Positions 25,094 to 33,393 of a DNA stretch of 64,000 nt are shown here, in pieces. Numbering within the stretch: position 1 is the stretch's first letter; the number at the start of each line of letters is the position of its first letter. The stretch lies in assembly GCA_024742755.1 (NCBI GenBank), contig JANSXW010000003.1:33154-97153 (forward strand). Direction: 5' to 3'. The translations under genes and the position numbers were made by a program. The notes under the pieces were generated by a model, which was given only the letters and a program-made list of their open reading frames with translations, ran no database searches and was not told where the DNA came from. This DNA is from a bacterium (lineage in GTDB: Bacteria; Bacteroidota; Bacteroidia; Chitinophagales; Saprospiraceae).

Positions 25094-26104
25094 ATGATCA
25101 TTCAACTCGAACCCAATATAAAAGCCGACCAATTGCAGCGGCTGGAAGAACAACTCGACGCCATCCGCTACAGCACTACGCGCGTAACCACGCAGTTTGC
25201 GGACTACATCATTGGCGTCGGCAAAGCTGAATTCGATATCCGCAGCATTGGTACCCTGCCTGGCATACGCGATATCCACCGGGTGAGCGACGCCTATAAG
25301 CTTGTTTCCAAAAAGTGGAAGGTGGAAGACACCGTCATCGACCTTGGCGATGGGATTCAGCTGGGTACCGGTCATTTTGGTATCATGGCGGGCCCCTGTT
25401 CGATAGAATCAGAGGAGCAGATTGAAAAGACCATCACGCACCTGCAGCAGGAAGGCGTGCGCATTATGCGGGGCGGCGTGTACAAGCCCCGCAGTTCGCC
25501 CTATTCCTTCCGGGGGCTGGGCATCGATGGATTGAAAATGTGGTACAAACGCACCCGGGAAGCCGGTATCAAAATCATCACGGAAGTCATGATGGTGGAG
25601 CAAATCGAAGCCATGGCAGACTATGTGGATGTCTTTCAGGTGGGGGCACGTAACTCCCAGAATTTCAACCTGCTGGACGCTCTGGGTGAAGTGGATAAAC
25701 CGGTGTTGCTCAAGCGTGGCATATCCGGTACGATTGATGAGTTGCTGCAGGCCGCTGAGTACATCTTCTCTAATGGAAATGAACGCGTCATGCTGTGTGA
25801 GCGAGGCATCCGCAGCTATGAAACCGCCTACCGGAATACCATGGATGTCAACGCCATCGCCATGCTCAAGGAAAAGACGCATCTTCCGGTGATTGCTGAT
25901 CCATCCCACGGTATCGGGCTGCGCCGTTATGTCGACAAGATTGCGCTGGCTTCCATCATGGCAGGTGCCGATGGAGTCATCATGGAAGTCCACGAACAGC
26001 CCGAAAAAGCTTTCTCGGACGGGCAACAGACGTTGAGTTTTCCGGAGGCAGCACGGTTGTACCGGCGCATGCGGCAGGCTTATGAGTTGCGGGAGACTTT
26101 TTAA
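25094..26104 (+). CDS. aroF: 3-deoxy-7-phosphoheptulonate synthase, type I-beta with N-terminal regulatory domain
   Basis: A 336-residue DAHP synthase for the first shikimate-pathway step. Residues about 1-70 form a ferredoxin-like regulatory domain (MIIQLEPNIKADQLQRLEE, DIRSIGTLPGIRDIHRV), as in the Thermotoga-type enzyme where it mediates aromatic amino acid feedback. The catalytic barrel has MAGPCSIESEEQIE, RGGVYKPRSSPYSFRG and IADPSHGIGLRRYV. It is the last gene of the trp operon, 3 bases after trpA, so its synthesis is under the same attenuator. Confidence 0.93.
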   Translation: MIIQLEPNIKADQLQRLEEQLDAIRYSTTRVTTQFADYIIGVGKAEFDIRSIGTLPGIRDIHRVSDAYKLVSKKWKVEDTVIDLGDGIQLGTGHFGIMAGPCSIESEEQIEKTITHLQQEGVRIMRGGVYKPRSSPYSFRGLGIDGLKMWYKRTREAGIKIITEVMMVEQIEAMADYVDVFQVGARNSQNFNLLDALGEVDKPVLLKRGISGTIDELLQAAEYIFSNGNERVMLCERGIRSYETAYRNTMDVNAIAMLKEKTHLPVIADPSHGIGLRRYVDKIALASIMAGADGVIMEVHEQPEKAFSDGQQTLSFPEAARLYRRMRQAYELRETF

Positions 26105-26169
26105 AGGATTTTCTTAAGGGCTAAAAGGATAAAAAAACAAGCAAAATATTTTGTTTGACCAAAAAAGTG

Positions 26170-26177
26170 TATTTTTG
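26170..26177 (+). promoter_or_regulatory. candidate -7 element of the restriction-modification genes
   Basis: TATTTTTG matches TAnnTTTG and ends only 13 bases before the ATG at 26191, so the transcript would have a very short or no leader. Upstream TTTG motifs (26150, 26154) are closer than the usual spacing. No terminator of the trp operon is seen between 26105 and 26169, so read-through is possible. Confidence 0.36.
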
Positions 26178-26190
26178 AAAAAAATAGGAA

Positions 26191-27699
26191 ATGAGTCCAC
26201 TTGAAAAAGCGAGCGAAACAGGGTTATTGTTTGCTAAACAGTCAGAGAAAGCTCACAAAAAAAAGCTAGGACAATATTTCACTTCTAGCTTAGTAGCAAA
26301 ATTTATGGCGTCGTTAGTGGATGAAATCCCAGGAAAACGATTAAGAATATGCGATCCAGGAGCAGGACATGGGATATTAAGCTGCGCACTAGTTGAAAGA
26401 CTCGTCAATTTGGGTGCTGAAGAGATTTTTATTGACGTATTCGAGGTTGATAAAACTATACTATCCCTTTTAGAGAGTAATCTAACTTACCTCAGAGAAT
26501 TTTATAGTAAGCAGTCAATTGTAATTAAGTTTAGGGTTTTCAATGAAAACTTTCTAATCTGGGCAAATAAAAACTATCTCGAACTTCGGGAAAGCTATGA
26601 TTACGTAATCTCAAATCCTCCGTATTTCAAGTTGAATAAGGGGGATGAAAATATTCAAGCCGTCTCTTTTTTACTTGAAGGAGTGACGAATATTTATGCT
26701 GGTTTTATCGCAATGGGGATTAAACTTACAAAGATATCCGGAGAAACGATATTTATTGTTCCAAGGAGTTTTTCTTCCGGACTATATTTTAAAAAGCTAA
26801 GGCAGTTTTTCTTCCGGGAAACAAGGTTAAAACATGTACACCTTTTTCAATCTAGGACTGAAGCATTTAAAGAAGACAAGGTTTTACAGGAAACATTAAT
26901 ATTTAAGGCAAATAATAGGGAGGGAGTACGCACAAAAATTACAACAAGTGAAGGTATAAAAGACTTAGGCTTTACATGCAAAAGTTTCAATTATAATATT
27001 TCAGAACTAATTGAACTGGATTCGGATCATAAAATACTTCATCTCCCTACAAGCCAAGAAGACTATGAAGTTATCAAGATGTTGAAAACCCTTAAATATA
27101 GATTGATTGATCATCAAATCAAGGTTTCAACCGGTAGAGTGGTAGCTTTCAGGTCAAAAAATAACTTAAAGACTGATAATGCAGATAACCGTTACGTACC
27201 ACTTATTTGGAATTTTAATGTAAAAAAATACTCAATTAATTGGCCTGTAATACAAGATAAAAAGCCTCAGTATATCGATAGAGGTAATAATAAAATACTT
27301 GTGCCGTGTCAGAATTATGTGGTTCAGCGAAGGTTTAGCGCAAAAGAAGATAAAAGTAGAATTGTTTGTGCGCCATTTGTTGGCAAAGAGTACAAGTGTG
27401 TTGAAGTTGGCTTTGAAAATAAAACAAATTTCATGTATAAATTAGGGGGGGAAATGTCAATTGATCTTGTATATGGCTTATGTGTTTTGTTTAATTCGTC
27501 GATCTATGATCGTTATTTTCGGATAATCAATGGTAATATAAATGTTTCGGCTACAGAAATGGCTAATATGCCAATTCCCTGTTTACAAATAATTAATTAT
27601 CTCGGAGCGATGTATATCGAAAATGAAAATATAGTATTTAACGAGGAGCTGATTAAGACAATTCTTTTTTCCGGAAAAGCCGAGAAGATAATATCATGA
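26191..27699 (+). CDS. BsuBI/PstI-type adenine-specific DNA methyltransferase
   Basis: A 502-residue N6-adenine methyltransferase of the gamma order. Motif X-like LGQYFTSSLVAKFM is at 26-39, the SAM-binding motif DPGAGHG at 55-61, and the catalytic NPPY (SNPPYF) at 142-145. A C-terminal half follows that should be the target-recognition domain. The cognate BsuBI/PstI nuclease gene overlaps it by 4 bases, so the expected target is CTGCAG, methylated on the A. The coding DNA is far richer in A+T than the flanking trp and trans-sulfuration genes (AAA, ATA and AGA codons are common), which indicates horizontal acquisition. Confidence 0.88.
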   Translation: MSPLEKASETGLLFAKQSEKAHKKKLGQYFTSSLVAKFMASLVDEIPGKRLRICDPGAGHGILSCALVERLVNLGAEEIFIDVFEVDKTILSLLESNLTYLREFYSKQSIVIKFRVFNENFLIWANKNYLELRESYDYVISNPPYFKLNKGDENIQAVSFLLEGVTNIYAGFIAMGIKLTKISGETIFIVPRSFSSGLYFKKLRQFFFRETRLKHVHLFQSRTEAFKEDKVLQETLIFKANNREGVRTKITTSEGIKDLGFTCKSFNYNISELIELDSDHKILHLPTSQEDYEVIKMLKTLKYRLIDHQIKVSTGRVVAFRSKNNLKTDNADNRYVPLIWNFNVKKYSINWPVIQDKKPQYIDRGNNKILVPCQNYVVQRRFSAKEDKSRIVCAPFVGKEYKCVEVGFENKTNFMYKLGGEMSIDLVYGLCVLFNSSIYDRYFRIINGNINVSATEMANMPIPCLQIINYLGAMYIENENIVFNEELIKTILFSGKAEKIIS

Positions 27700-28676
27700 G
27701 GAAAAAAATAAAAGAAGCTATAAAAATTTTGAAAGCTCTAGGGGCTCCAAAGAATGTTCTCAGTGAGAGATCCGCTCTCGTACTATTATCTCTAGCAGGG
27801 ATGAAACCTCGTGGAGATTGGAGGAATTGTGGTAATCCTCGATTAGGAATAGTAGGAAATAAAAAGGGGAATGGATATTCTGGTATTATGCAGTTTATGC
27901 AGACTATGTATAAGAAGAAGTATGCTGAGAATACTCGAGAAACGATTAGACGTAATGACATACATACCTTTATACAACTTGGTATTGTTGAGCAAAATGT
28001 TGATGATCCAGCAATTCCCACAAACAGTAGTAAAAACCATTACTCATTAATTCCTGAGTTTGTTGAGGTGCTCAAAAAGTTCGGTACACCACATTTTGAT
28101 AGTGCGATAGATTTTTTTGTCAAAACCAGCGAAACAAGAAATAAGCGTTACAAAAAGAAGAAACTTAAAGAGCAGATTTCTGTAGAACTTCCTAATGGGC
28201 GAATACTCAAGCTTTCACCGGGAGATCATAACGAACTTCAGGCCAGGGTTATAGATTCTTTTTGTAAATATTTTGCAAAGGGAGCAATAGTCCTGTACAT
28301 TGGAGATACAGCTGATAAATATTTGCACTTTGAAGCGGAAGGGTTGCTGGAAATAGGTATAAATATTAGCAAAGAGTCGCATACAAAACTGCCGGATGTA
28401 GTATTATATGATTCTGACAAAGGCTGGCTGTATTTAATTGAAGCAGTCACTTCGCATGGGCCTATTGGAGATAGCAGAATCCATGTATTGGAAAACATGT
28501 TGTCTGATATTGATTGTGGTGTTGTCTATGTTACTGCTTTTTTGAGTAGAGAGGATTTTAGGAAATACGCAGCAGACATAGCGTGGGAAACTGAGGTTTG
28601 GATTGCAGAGGAGCCAACACATATGATTCATTACAACGGAGATAAATTTTTTGGTCCAAGGAAAAAAAAGATGTAG
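27696..28676 (+). CDS. BsuBI/PstI family type II restriction endonuclease
   Basis: A 326-residue nuclease. The N-terminal half is helical and DNA-recognising. The C-terminal half has the family catalytic core: IGDTADKYLHFE, LPDVVLYD (P-D at 233-234), LIEAVTSHGPIG (E249) and the strongly conserved DIAWETEVWIAEEP and MIHYNGDKFFGPR end. BsuBI and PstI cut CTGCAG. The start overlaps the methylase stop (ATGA), so production of the two is coupled. It shares the AT-rich composition of the methylase gene. Confidence 0.92.
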   Translation: MRKKIKEAIKILKALGAPKNVLSERSALVLLSLAGMKPRGDWRNCGNPRLGIVGNKKGNGYSGIMQFMQTMYKKKYAENTRETIRRNDIHTFIQLGIVEQNVDDPAIPTNSSKNHYSLIPEFVEVLKKFGTPHFDSAIDFFVKTSETRNKRYKKKKLKEQISVELPNGRILKLSPGDHNELQARVIDSFCKYFAKGAIVLYIGDTADKYLHFEAEGLLEIGINISKESHTKLPDVVLYDSDKGWLYLIEAVTSHGPIGDSRIHVLENMLSDIDCGVVYVTAFLSREDFRKYAADIAWETEVWIAEEPTHMIHYNGDKFFGPRKKKM

Positions 28677-28695
28677 CCTTTTAGACTTCTTAGAT

Positions 28696-29934
28696 TCAGC
28701 CTGCTTTTTCTATACTCGCCATACCTTTCTCCAGATCAGAACAAATATCCTCAATATTCTCAATGCCAACGGATAAGCGGATCATCCCGTCCGAAATACC
28801 TGCTGCCTGCCGCTGCTCAACCGGTACTTTCAGGTGAGACATGGTTGCAGGGTGCATGACTAAGGTATCCACATCGCCCATCGTCGGAGCGAGGGTGCAA
28901 AGTTGCAGCCCCTCCACAAACTTCCGGCCGGCGTGGAGCCCGCCTTTAAGCTCAAAGCTCACCATTCCGCCAAAGTGGCGCATTTGCCTGTTTGCCAGTT
29001 GGTGGTCGGGGTGATCAGGAAGGCCCGGGTAGTTGACTTTGCTGACCTGTGGCTGCCGGGTAAGCCATTCGGCAACCTTTGCGGCGTTTTGGCAGTGGCG
29101 GTCCATTCGGAGTTCGAGGGTTTTCATGCCGTTGTTCAGCAGCCAGGCTTCAAAGGGGCTGCCATTGGTGCCGAGGAGTTTCAGGGCGGGGAAGACCCGT
29201 TCCTGCATCGCCATTTTGTCTCTGCCCACTATGGCACCGGCGGTGGAATTGCCATGCCCATTGAGGTATTTAGTGGTGGAATGTACTACATAGTCGGCCC
29301 CCAGGAGCAACGGTTGCTGAAGGTAAGGGGTGGCAAAGGTATTATCGGCTACTGCAATCGCTCCATGCGCATGCGCTAGTGTACTAACGGCTTGGATATC
29401 TACGCAGCTCAGTGTAGGGTTGGCAGGGGTTTCGAAATAAATCATCCGGATTGCAGGGGTTTGCTCCAGCGATTTGCCAACGGTATTCAGGTCGGAAAGG
29501 TCTGCCAGGATCACCTCAAAACCGAGCGGCTGAAGCACTTTCCGGAAAAGCTCATCGGTCCCTCCGTAGAGATTGGGCTGGGTAAGAATGGCATCCCCGG
29601 GCTGCAATAACCCCAGGCAAAGGGTGCTGATGGCAGACATCCCTGAACTGCAAAAAAGCCCATGCCCGTCTTCCCCGCTGCCATGCATTTCCAGTTGCGC
29701 AATTTTCTCCGCTACGGCATCAATCGTTGGGTTGCCAAAACGGCTGTAAAGGTGCCCCTGCTGCTCACCACTGAACACCGCCATACCTTCCGGCAAATCG
29801 TCAAAAGCAAAGGAGGAAGTAGCGTAAATGGGCAGTTGGTGAGGGCGGGTGGTCTTCGTGTCCCGGGCCGCACGTACGCACTGTGACCCGAATTGTATGT
29901 TTTTCATGCCGGTGAGATGTTTTGTTTCTTTCAT
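28696..29934 (-). CDS. trans-sulfuration family PLP enzyme (cystathionine gamma-synthase/lyase or methionine gamma-lyase)
   Basis: A 412-residue Cys/Met-metabolism PLP enzyme. PLP contacts are YSRFGNPT and SSGMSAISTL. The cofactor Asp is in VADNTFATPYLQQPL, and the Schiff-base Lys is in HSTTKYLNGHG. The late TRHxxSxG-equivalent region is in GMVSFELKGG and SVGIENIEDI. Family is certain, but gamma-synthase, gamma-lyase, beta-lyase and methionine gamma-lyase cannot be separated by eye. An alternative ATG at 29907 would remove 9 residues. It is convergent with the restriction island, whose last gene ends 19 bases away. Confidence 0.87.
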   Translation of the reverse strand: MKETKHLTGMKNIQFGSQCVRAARDTKTTRPHQLPIYATSSFAFDDLPEGMAVFSGEQQGHLYSRFGNPTIDAVAEKIAQLEMHGSGEDGHGLFCSSGMSAISTLCLGLLQPGDAILTQPNLYGGTDELFRKVLQPLGFEVILADLSDLNTVGKSLEQTPAIRMIYFETPANPTLSCVDIQAVSTLAHAHGAIAVADNTFATPYLQQPLLLGADYVVHSTTKYLNGHGNSTAGAIVGRDKMAMQERVFPALKLLGTNGSPFEAWLLNNGMKTLELRMDRHCQNAAKVAEWLTRQPQVSKVNYPGLPDHPDHQLANRQMRHFGGMVSFELKGGLHAGRKFVEGLQLCTLAPTMGDVDTLVMHPATMSHLKVPVEQRQAAGISDGMIRLSVGIENIEDICSDLEKGMASIEKAG

Positions 29935-30023
29935 CAAGGAGTGTTAAACAGTCGCCTCCACGCAAATGTTAAGGCACTGATGAGATTGGCAAGATTCATA
30001 CGTCAGGGTGTGTTCATTTTCTG

Positions 30024-30031
30024 TAACTTTG
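30024..30031 (+). promoter_or_regulatory. candidate -7 element for the rluD operon
   Basis: TAACTTTG matches TAnnTTTG, 58 bases before the ATG at 30089. It argues against the upstream in-frame start at 30008, which would precede the transcript. No clear -33 element was seen. Confidence 0.4.
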
Positions 30032-30088
30032 CCCGCTCAACAAGCGACACCCAACACCATTCCCAAAAAACAGGCCGTGGAAAAAGCG

Positions 30089-31135
30089 ATGGAAGATAAT
30101 ACTTCAGACGAATATTTTGAGCATAAGGTTATCAAAGCGGATCCCAAGCAATCGATGATCCGGATTGATAAGTTTCTGAATGACAAGCTACAGCACGTTT
30201 CCCGTAGCCGGGTGCAGGATGCCATAAAACTGGGCTCCATCACCGTAAGCGGGAAACAGGTGAAGCCCAACTACAAGATCAAGCCGGGGGATGAGATTGA
30301 AGTCGTTGTCCCTCAGCACTATGCGGAGAAGGCGAACTTTGTCAAACCGCAAAATATACCTCTCGATATCCGCTACGAAGATGACGATCTGCTGATCGTG
30401 CACAAACCGGCAGGTATGGTGGTGCACCCCGGTGTAGGCAATCCGGACGGGACGCTGGTCAATGCGCTCGCTTACCACTTCAACTTTGAGGAGCTTCCGG
30501 TGCTGGAGGGCAATACCCATCAGCAGGTGGGATTGGTGCACCGGATCGACAAGGATACTTCCGGGCTGTTGGTGGTAGCGAAAACCGACTATGCGATGAC
30601 CCACCTGGCACGGCAATTCTTTGAGCATACCATCGACCGGCGTTACGTAGCTATGGTGTGGGGCGGTTTTGAAGAAGAGAAAGGGACGATCCGCGGGAAT
30701 GTGGGCCGTCATCCGCGCTTCCGCCAAAAGCATACCGTCTTTCCGGAAGGGGAGGGCGGGAAATGGGCGGTGACCCACTACCGGGTATTGGAAGACCTGT
30801 ACTACGTTTCTTTGGTGGAATGCAAACTGGAGACCGGGCGGACCCACCAAATCCGGGTGCACATGAAGCACATTGGCCACCCGCTTTTCAATGACCTGAA
30901 ATACGGTGGCGACCAAATCGTGAAAGGTACGGTTTTTAGTAAGTACAAGGCGTTTGTAGAAAACACTTTTCAGGTTTTGCCCCGTCAGGCTCTGCATGCG
31001 AAGAGCCTGGGCTTTACGCACCCCGCCACTAAAGAATGGATGCAATTCGAAAGTGAGCTGCCGGAGGAGTTCGAACAAGCCCTGGAACGCTGGCGCACCT
31101 ATCTTCGGGACCGCCAGGCCAAGAAACAGTTGTAA
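30089..31135 (+). CDS. rluD: RluA/RluD family 23S rRNA pseudouridine synthase
   Basis: A 348-residue enzyme. An N-terminal S4 RNA-binding domain (about 15-85: MIRIDKFLNDKLQHVSRSRVQDAIKLGSITVSG in part) precedes the catalytic domain, with VHKPAGMVVHPG and the catalytic-Asp motif HRIDKDTSGLLV (Asp about residue 153). GRTHQIRVHMKHIGHPL is also typical. RluD modifies helix 69 of 23S rRNA. An upstream frame to 30008 exists but is unlikely given the promoter element. The next gene starts at the last base of its stop codon. Confidence 0.9.
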   Translation: MEDNTSDEYFEHKVIKADPKQSMIRIDKFLNDKLQHVSRSRVQDAIKLGSITVSGKQVKPNYKIKPGDEIEVVVPQHYAEKANFVKPQNIPLDIRYEDDDLLIVHKPAGMVVHPGVGNPDGTLVNALAYHFNFEELPVLEGNTHQQVGLVHRIDKDTSGLLVVAKTDYAMTHLARQFFEHTIDRRYVAMVWGGFEEEKGTIRGNVGRHPRFRQKHTVFPEGEGGKWAVTHYRVLEDLYYVSLVECKLETGRTHQIRVHMKHIGHPLFNDLKYGGDQIVKGTVFSKYKAFVENTFQVLPRQALHAKSLGFTHPATKEWMQFESELPEEFEQALERWRTYLRDRQAKKQL

Positions 31136-31695
31136 TGGAGGCGCAGGACTACATAGCACACACCCGCCGCTGGCTGGAGCAGATCGTCATCGGGCTTCAT
31201 TTCTGCCCGTTTGCGGCAAAGCCCTATCGGCTCGGGCAAATCCGCATTCAGGTGTCCGAAGCAACCACTACGGAGCAGCTGTCGGCAGAGCTCATCTCGG
31301 AGGGCGAATACCTGATCAGCCGCCCCTGGAAAGAAGTGGAGACCACGCTGCTGGTGCATCCCAAGGTGTTGAATAACTTTTTTGATTACAATGACTACCT
31401 CAGCGAAGTCGACGCGCTTGTTGTCGAAGAAGCGTGGGAAGGGGTGCTGCAGGTGGCGTCTTTTCACCCTGACTATCAGTTTGGAGGGGAGGCACCGGAT
31501 GCCGTCTCCAACTATACAAACCGTTCGCCTTATCCGATGCTGCACCTGATCCGGGAAGACCGTTTGGAGGCAGCGCTGCAGCATTACGAAGCTCCGGAAG
31601 ACATCCCCAACCGGAATATTGCCCGGCTGGAAGCTATGGGGCATACCGGCATTCTGGATTTGTTGCATCAAATCAAACCAAAAAGCGAGAAATGA
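31135..31695 (+). CDS. DUF1415 domain protein
   Basis: A 186-residue cytoplasmic protein of the uncharacterised DUF1415 family. Typical segments are TRRWLEQIVIGLHFCPFAAKPY near the N-terminus, TLLVHPKVLNNFFDYNDYL, FHPDYQFGG and NRSPYPMLHLIRED. Conserved Cys, His and Asp residues hint at an enzyme or metal site, but no role is known to me. It overlaps rluD by 1 base and the acyl-CoA reductase gene by 4 bases. Confidence 0.9.
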   Translation: MEAQDYIAHTRRWLEQIVIGLHFCPFAAKPYRLGQIRIQVSEATTTEQLSAELISEGEYLISRPWKEVETTLLVHPKVLNNFFDYNDYLSEVDALVVEEAWEGVLQVASFHPDYQFGGEAPDAVSNYTNRSPYPMLHLIREDRLEAALQHYEAPEDIPNRNIARLEAMGHTGILDLLHQIKPKSEK

Positions 31696-32705
31696 CATTA
31701 TCCGAGCGCGTAGAGGTATTGGGCCAACTTGGCGATCACTTGCTGGGCAAAGATGAGTACCTGGAAGCAGTCATGAAGCGCACCGCTTTTCACAATGGCT
31801 GGTTCACCGAAGACAGTCAGCAGCAAGCGGTTCGGGAAATCGCGGTACAGATGCTCAACCGGGACCGGCTTCAGGAGTGGCTGTCGCGCTACGAGCTGAC
31901 CGAAATGAGCCCTAAGAAAGTGGGGATTGTCATGGCGGGGAATATCCCATTGGTAGGCTTCCACGATTGGTTGTGCGTATTCGTGGCCGGGCATCAGGCG
32001 CAGGTGAAGTTATCAGAAAAGGACCCATTTCTTTTTCCGTATCTGATGAAAATACTGGAGCGCCTGGACGAGCGCACGCAGGGCTATACAACCGTCACCG
32101 ACCGGCTGCAGGGGTTCGATGCTGTCATTGCAACCGGCAGCAATAACTCCGCCCGCTACTTTGAGGCGTACTTTTCGAAGTATCCCCATATCATTCGTAA
32201 GAACCGGAACGGCGTAGCGGTGCTGACCGGAGATGAAACGCCTGCTGAATTGCACGAATTAGGTAAAGATATATTTCGGTACTACGGGCTGGGCTGCCGC
32301 AATGTGGCCAAGTTGTACGTGCCGGAAGGATATGATTTTGACCCTTTGCTGGAAGCCCTGCACGAATACCGGGAAGTGGTGCTCAATACGAAGTACAAAA
32401 ACAATTTCGATTACAACTACGCCCTGTTTGTCCTCAATAAGATAGAATTTAAAGCCAATGGATGCATCCTGCTGGTGCAAGACGCGGCCTTGCAATCCCG
32501 CATTGCCTGCCTGCATTACGAGCCCTACCGCTCGCTGGAGGAAGTGGCTAAAGAGCTGCAGGAGCGGGAAAGCGAGGTACAATGCACCGTTGCCAAAAGC
32601 GGAGCACTGCCGATACCCGCTTTTGATTTTGGCAAGGCACAGGAACCGGCACTCTGGGATTATCCGGATGGCGCGGACACTTTAGCTTTCCTGGCCGGGC
32701 TTTGA
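31692..32705 (+). CDS. acyl-CoA reductase (LuxC-like aldehyde dehydrogenase superfamily)
   Basis: A 337-residue protein of the LuxC/acyl-CoA reductase family widespread in Bacteroidota. The cofactor-binding half has VGIVMAGNIPLVGFHDWLCV and AVIATGSNNSARYFEAYF. The likely catalytic Cys is in YYGLGCRNVAKLYVP. LuxC reduces activated fatty acids to aldehydes, but no LuxD/LuxE partners are here, so a fatty aldehyde product is only an inference. Last gene of the rluD-DUF1415 unit. Confidence 0.85.
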   Translation: MTLSERVEVLGQLGDHLLGKDEYLEAVMKRTAFHNGWFTEDSQQQAVREIAVQMLNRDRLQEWLSRYELTEMSPKKVGIVMAGNIPLVGFHDWLCVFVAGHQAQVKLSEKDPFLFPYLMKILERLDERTQGYTTVTDRLQGFDAVIATGSNNSARYFEAYFSKYPHIIRKNRNGVAVLTGDETPAELHELGKDIFRYYGLGCRNVAKLYVPEGYDFDPLLEALHEYREVVLNTKYKNNFDYNYALFVLNKIEFKANGCILLVQDAALQSRIACLHYEPYRSLEEVAKELQERESEVQCTVAKSGALPIPAFDFGKAQEPALWDYPDGADTLAFLAGL

Positions 32706-32710
32706 GTAAA

Positions 32711-32760
32711 AATTGACTAAAAACTGAAAATTAAGGCGCAAATACCTTAATTTGTCAATT
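32711..32760. repeat. nested inverted repeats behind the acyl-CoA reductase gene
   Basis: AATTGAC (32711-32717) pairs with GTCAATT (32754-32760), and inside it AAATTAAGG (32728-32736) pairs perfectly with CCTTAATTT (32745-32753). It starts 5 bases after the stop codon. It is AT-rich and lacks a following U-tract, so it could be a weak terminator, an mRNA-end stabiliser or a protein site. The rest of 32761-32923 holds nothing I recognise. Confidence 0.55.
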
Positions 32761-32923
32761 GAATTTGCAAACAAGATATTTAGAATACACTTTTACCTGA
32801 TATTGCGGGTGGGAACCAACTGGCTTTCAGTTCACTGGCAGGTCCTTTGCTGATAAATCAACCGCAAAGATCAAAACCGTTCCTCATCCGTCCTGAACGC
32901 AGAAAGCTACATTACCTTACGAT

Positions 32924-33295
32924 ATGAGTAGTTTTGATAAGATCTTTTTAGTAGATGACGACAAGATCTTTCTACTGACCGCCAAGTTTAGCCTGAAACG
33001 GGTATTCCCGGAGGCCGAGATACAGTCGTTCAGCAACGCTGAGGAGGCTATCGACCGTTTAATACAGGAAAAGCCGGATTTGCTCCTGCTCGATTTGAAT
33101 ATGCCGGTCATGGATGGCTGGACCTTTCTGGAGCAGCTGGAAGAGAAAGGCTCTGAAGTTACGTTCCCAATTTACATTGTTTCCTCATCTATCGACCCTG
33201 CCGATATCAACCGGGCCAACGAGCATAGCCATGTTATGGGCTTCATAGAGAAGCCGTTGGATGAGCAGAAGGTGAAGGCTTTGATTGAGGGGTAG
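32924..33295 (+). CDS. single-domain response regulator
   Basis: A 123-residue receiver domain with no output domain. The acidic cluster DDD is at 11-13, the phospho-acceptor is Asp57 (LLLDLNMPVMDGW), the switch Ser is in IVSSSI, and the Lys is in GFIEKP. It probably acts by protein interaction, as CheY-like or phosphorelay receivers do. No kinase gene is adjacent. Confidence 0.93.
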   Translation: MSSFDKIFLVDDDKIFLLTAKFSLKRVFPEAEIQSFSNAEEAIDRLIQEKPDLLLLDLNMPVMDGWTFLEQLEEKGSEVTFPIYIVSSSIDPADINRANEHSHVMGFIEKPLDEQKVKALIEG

Positions 33296-33330
33296 GGACC
33301 TCATTTTTACCCATGCCGGATGTGAAATAA

Positions 33331-33370
33331 AAAAGCGCAACACCACTGATCAGTAGTGTTGCGCTTTTTC
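33331..33370. terminator. bidirectional Rho-independent terminator
   Basis: A near-perfect palindrome: AAAAGCGCAACAC at 33331-33343 pairs with GTGTTGCGCTTTT at 33356-33368, around a self-complementary ACTGATCAGT, with one mismatch. T-runs occur on both sides. It serves the response regulator (plus) and the hydrolase gene (minus). Confidence 0.88.
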
Positions 33371-33393
33371 ATTTATGAATTAGCGGGCGCTTC

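Noticed and set aside
26191..28676. Prophage or transposon origin of the AT-rich island
   Set aside because: No integrase, transposase, terminal repeats or target duplication was seen; only the two restriction-modification genes are present.
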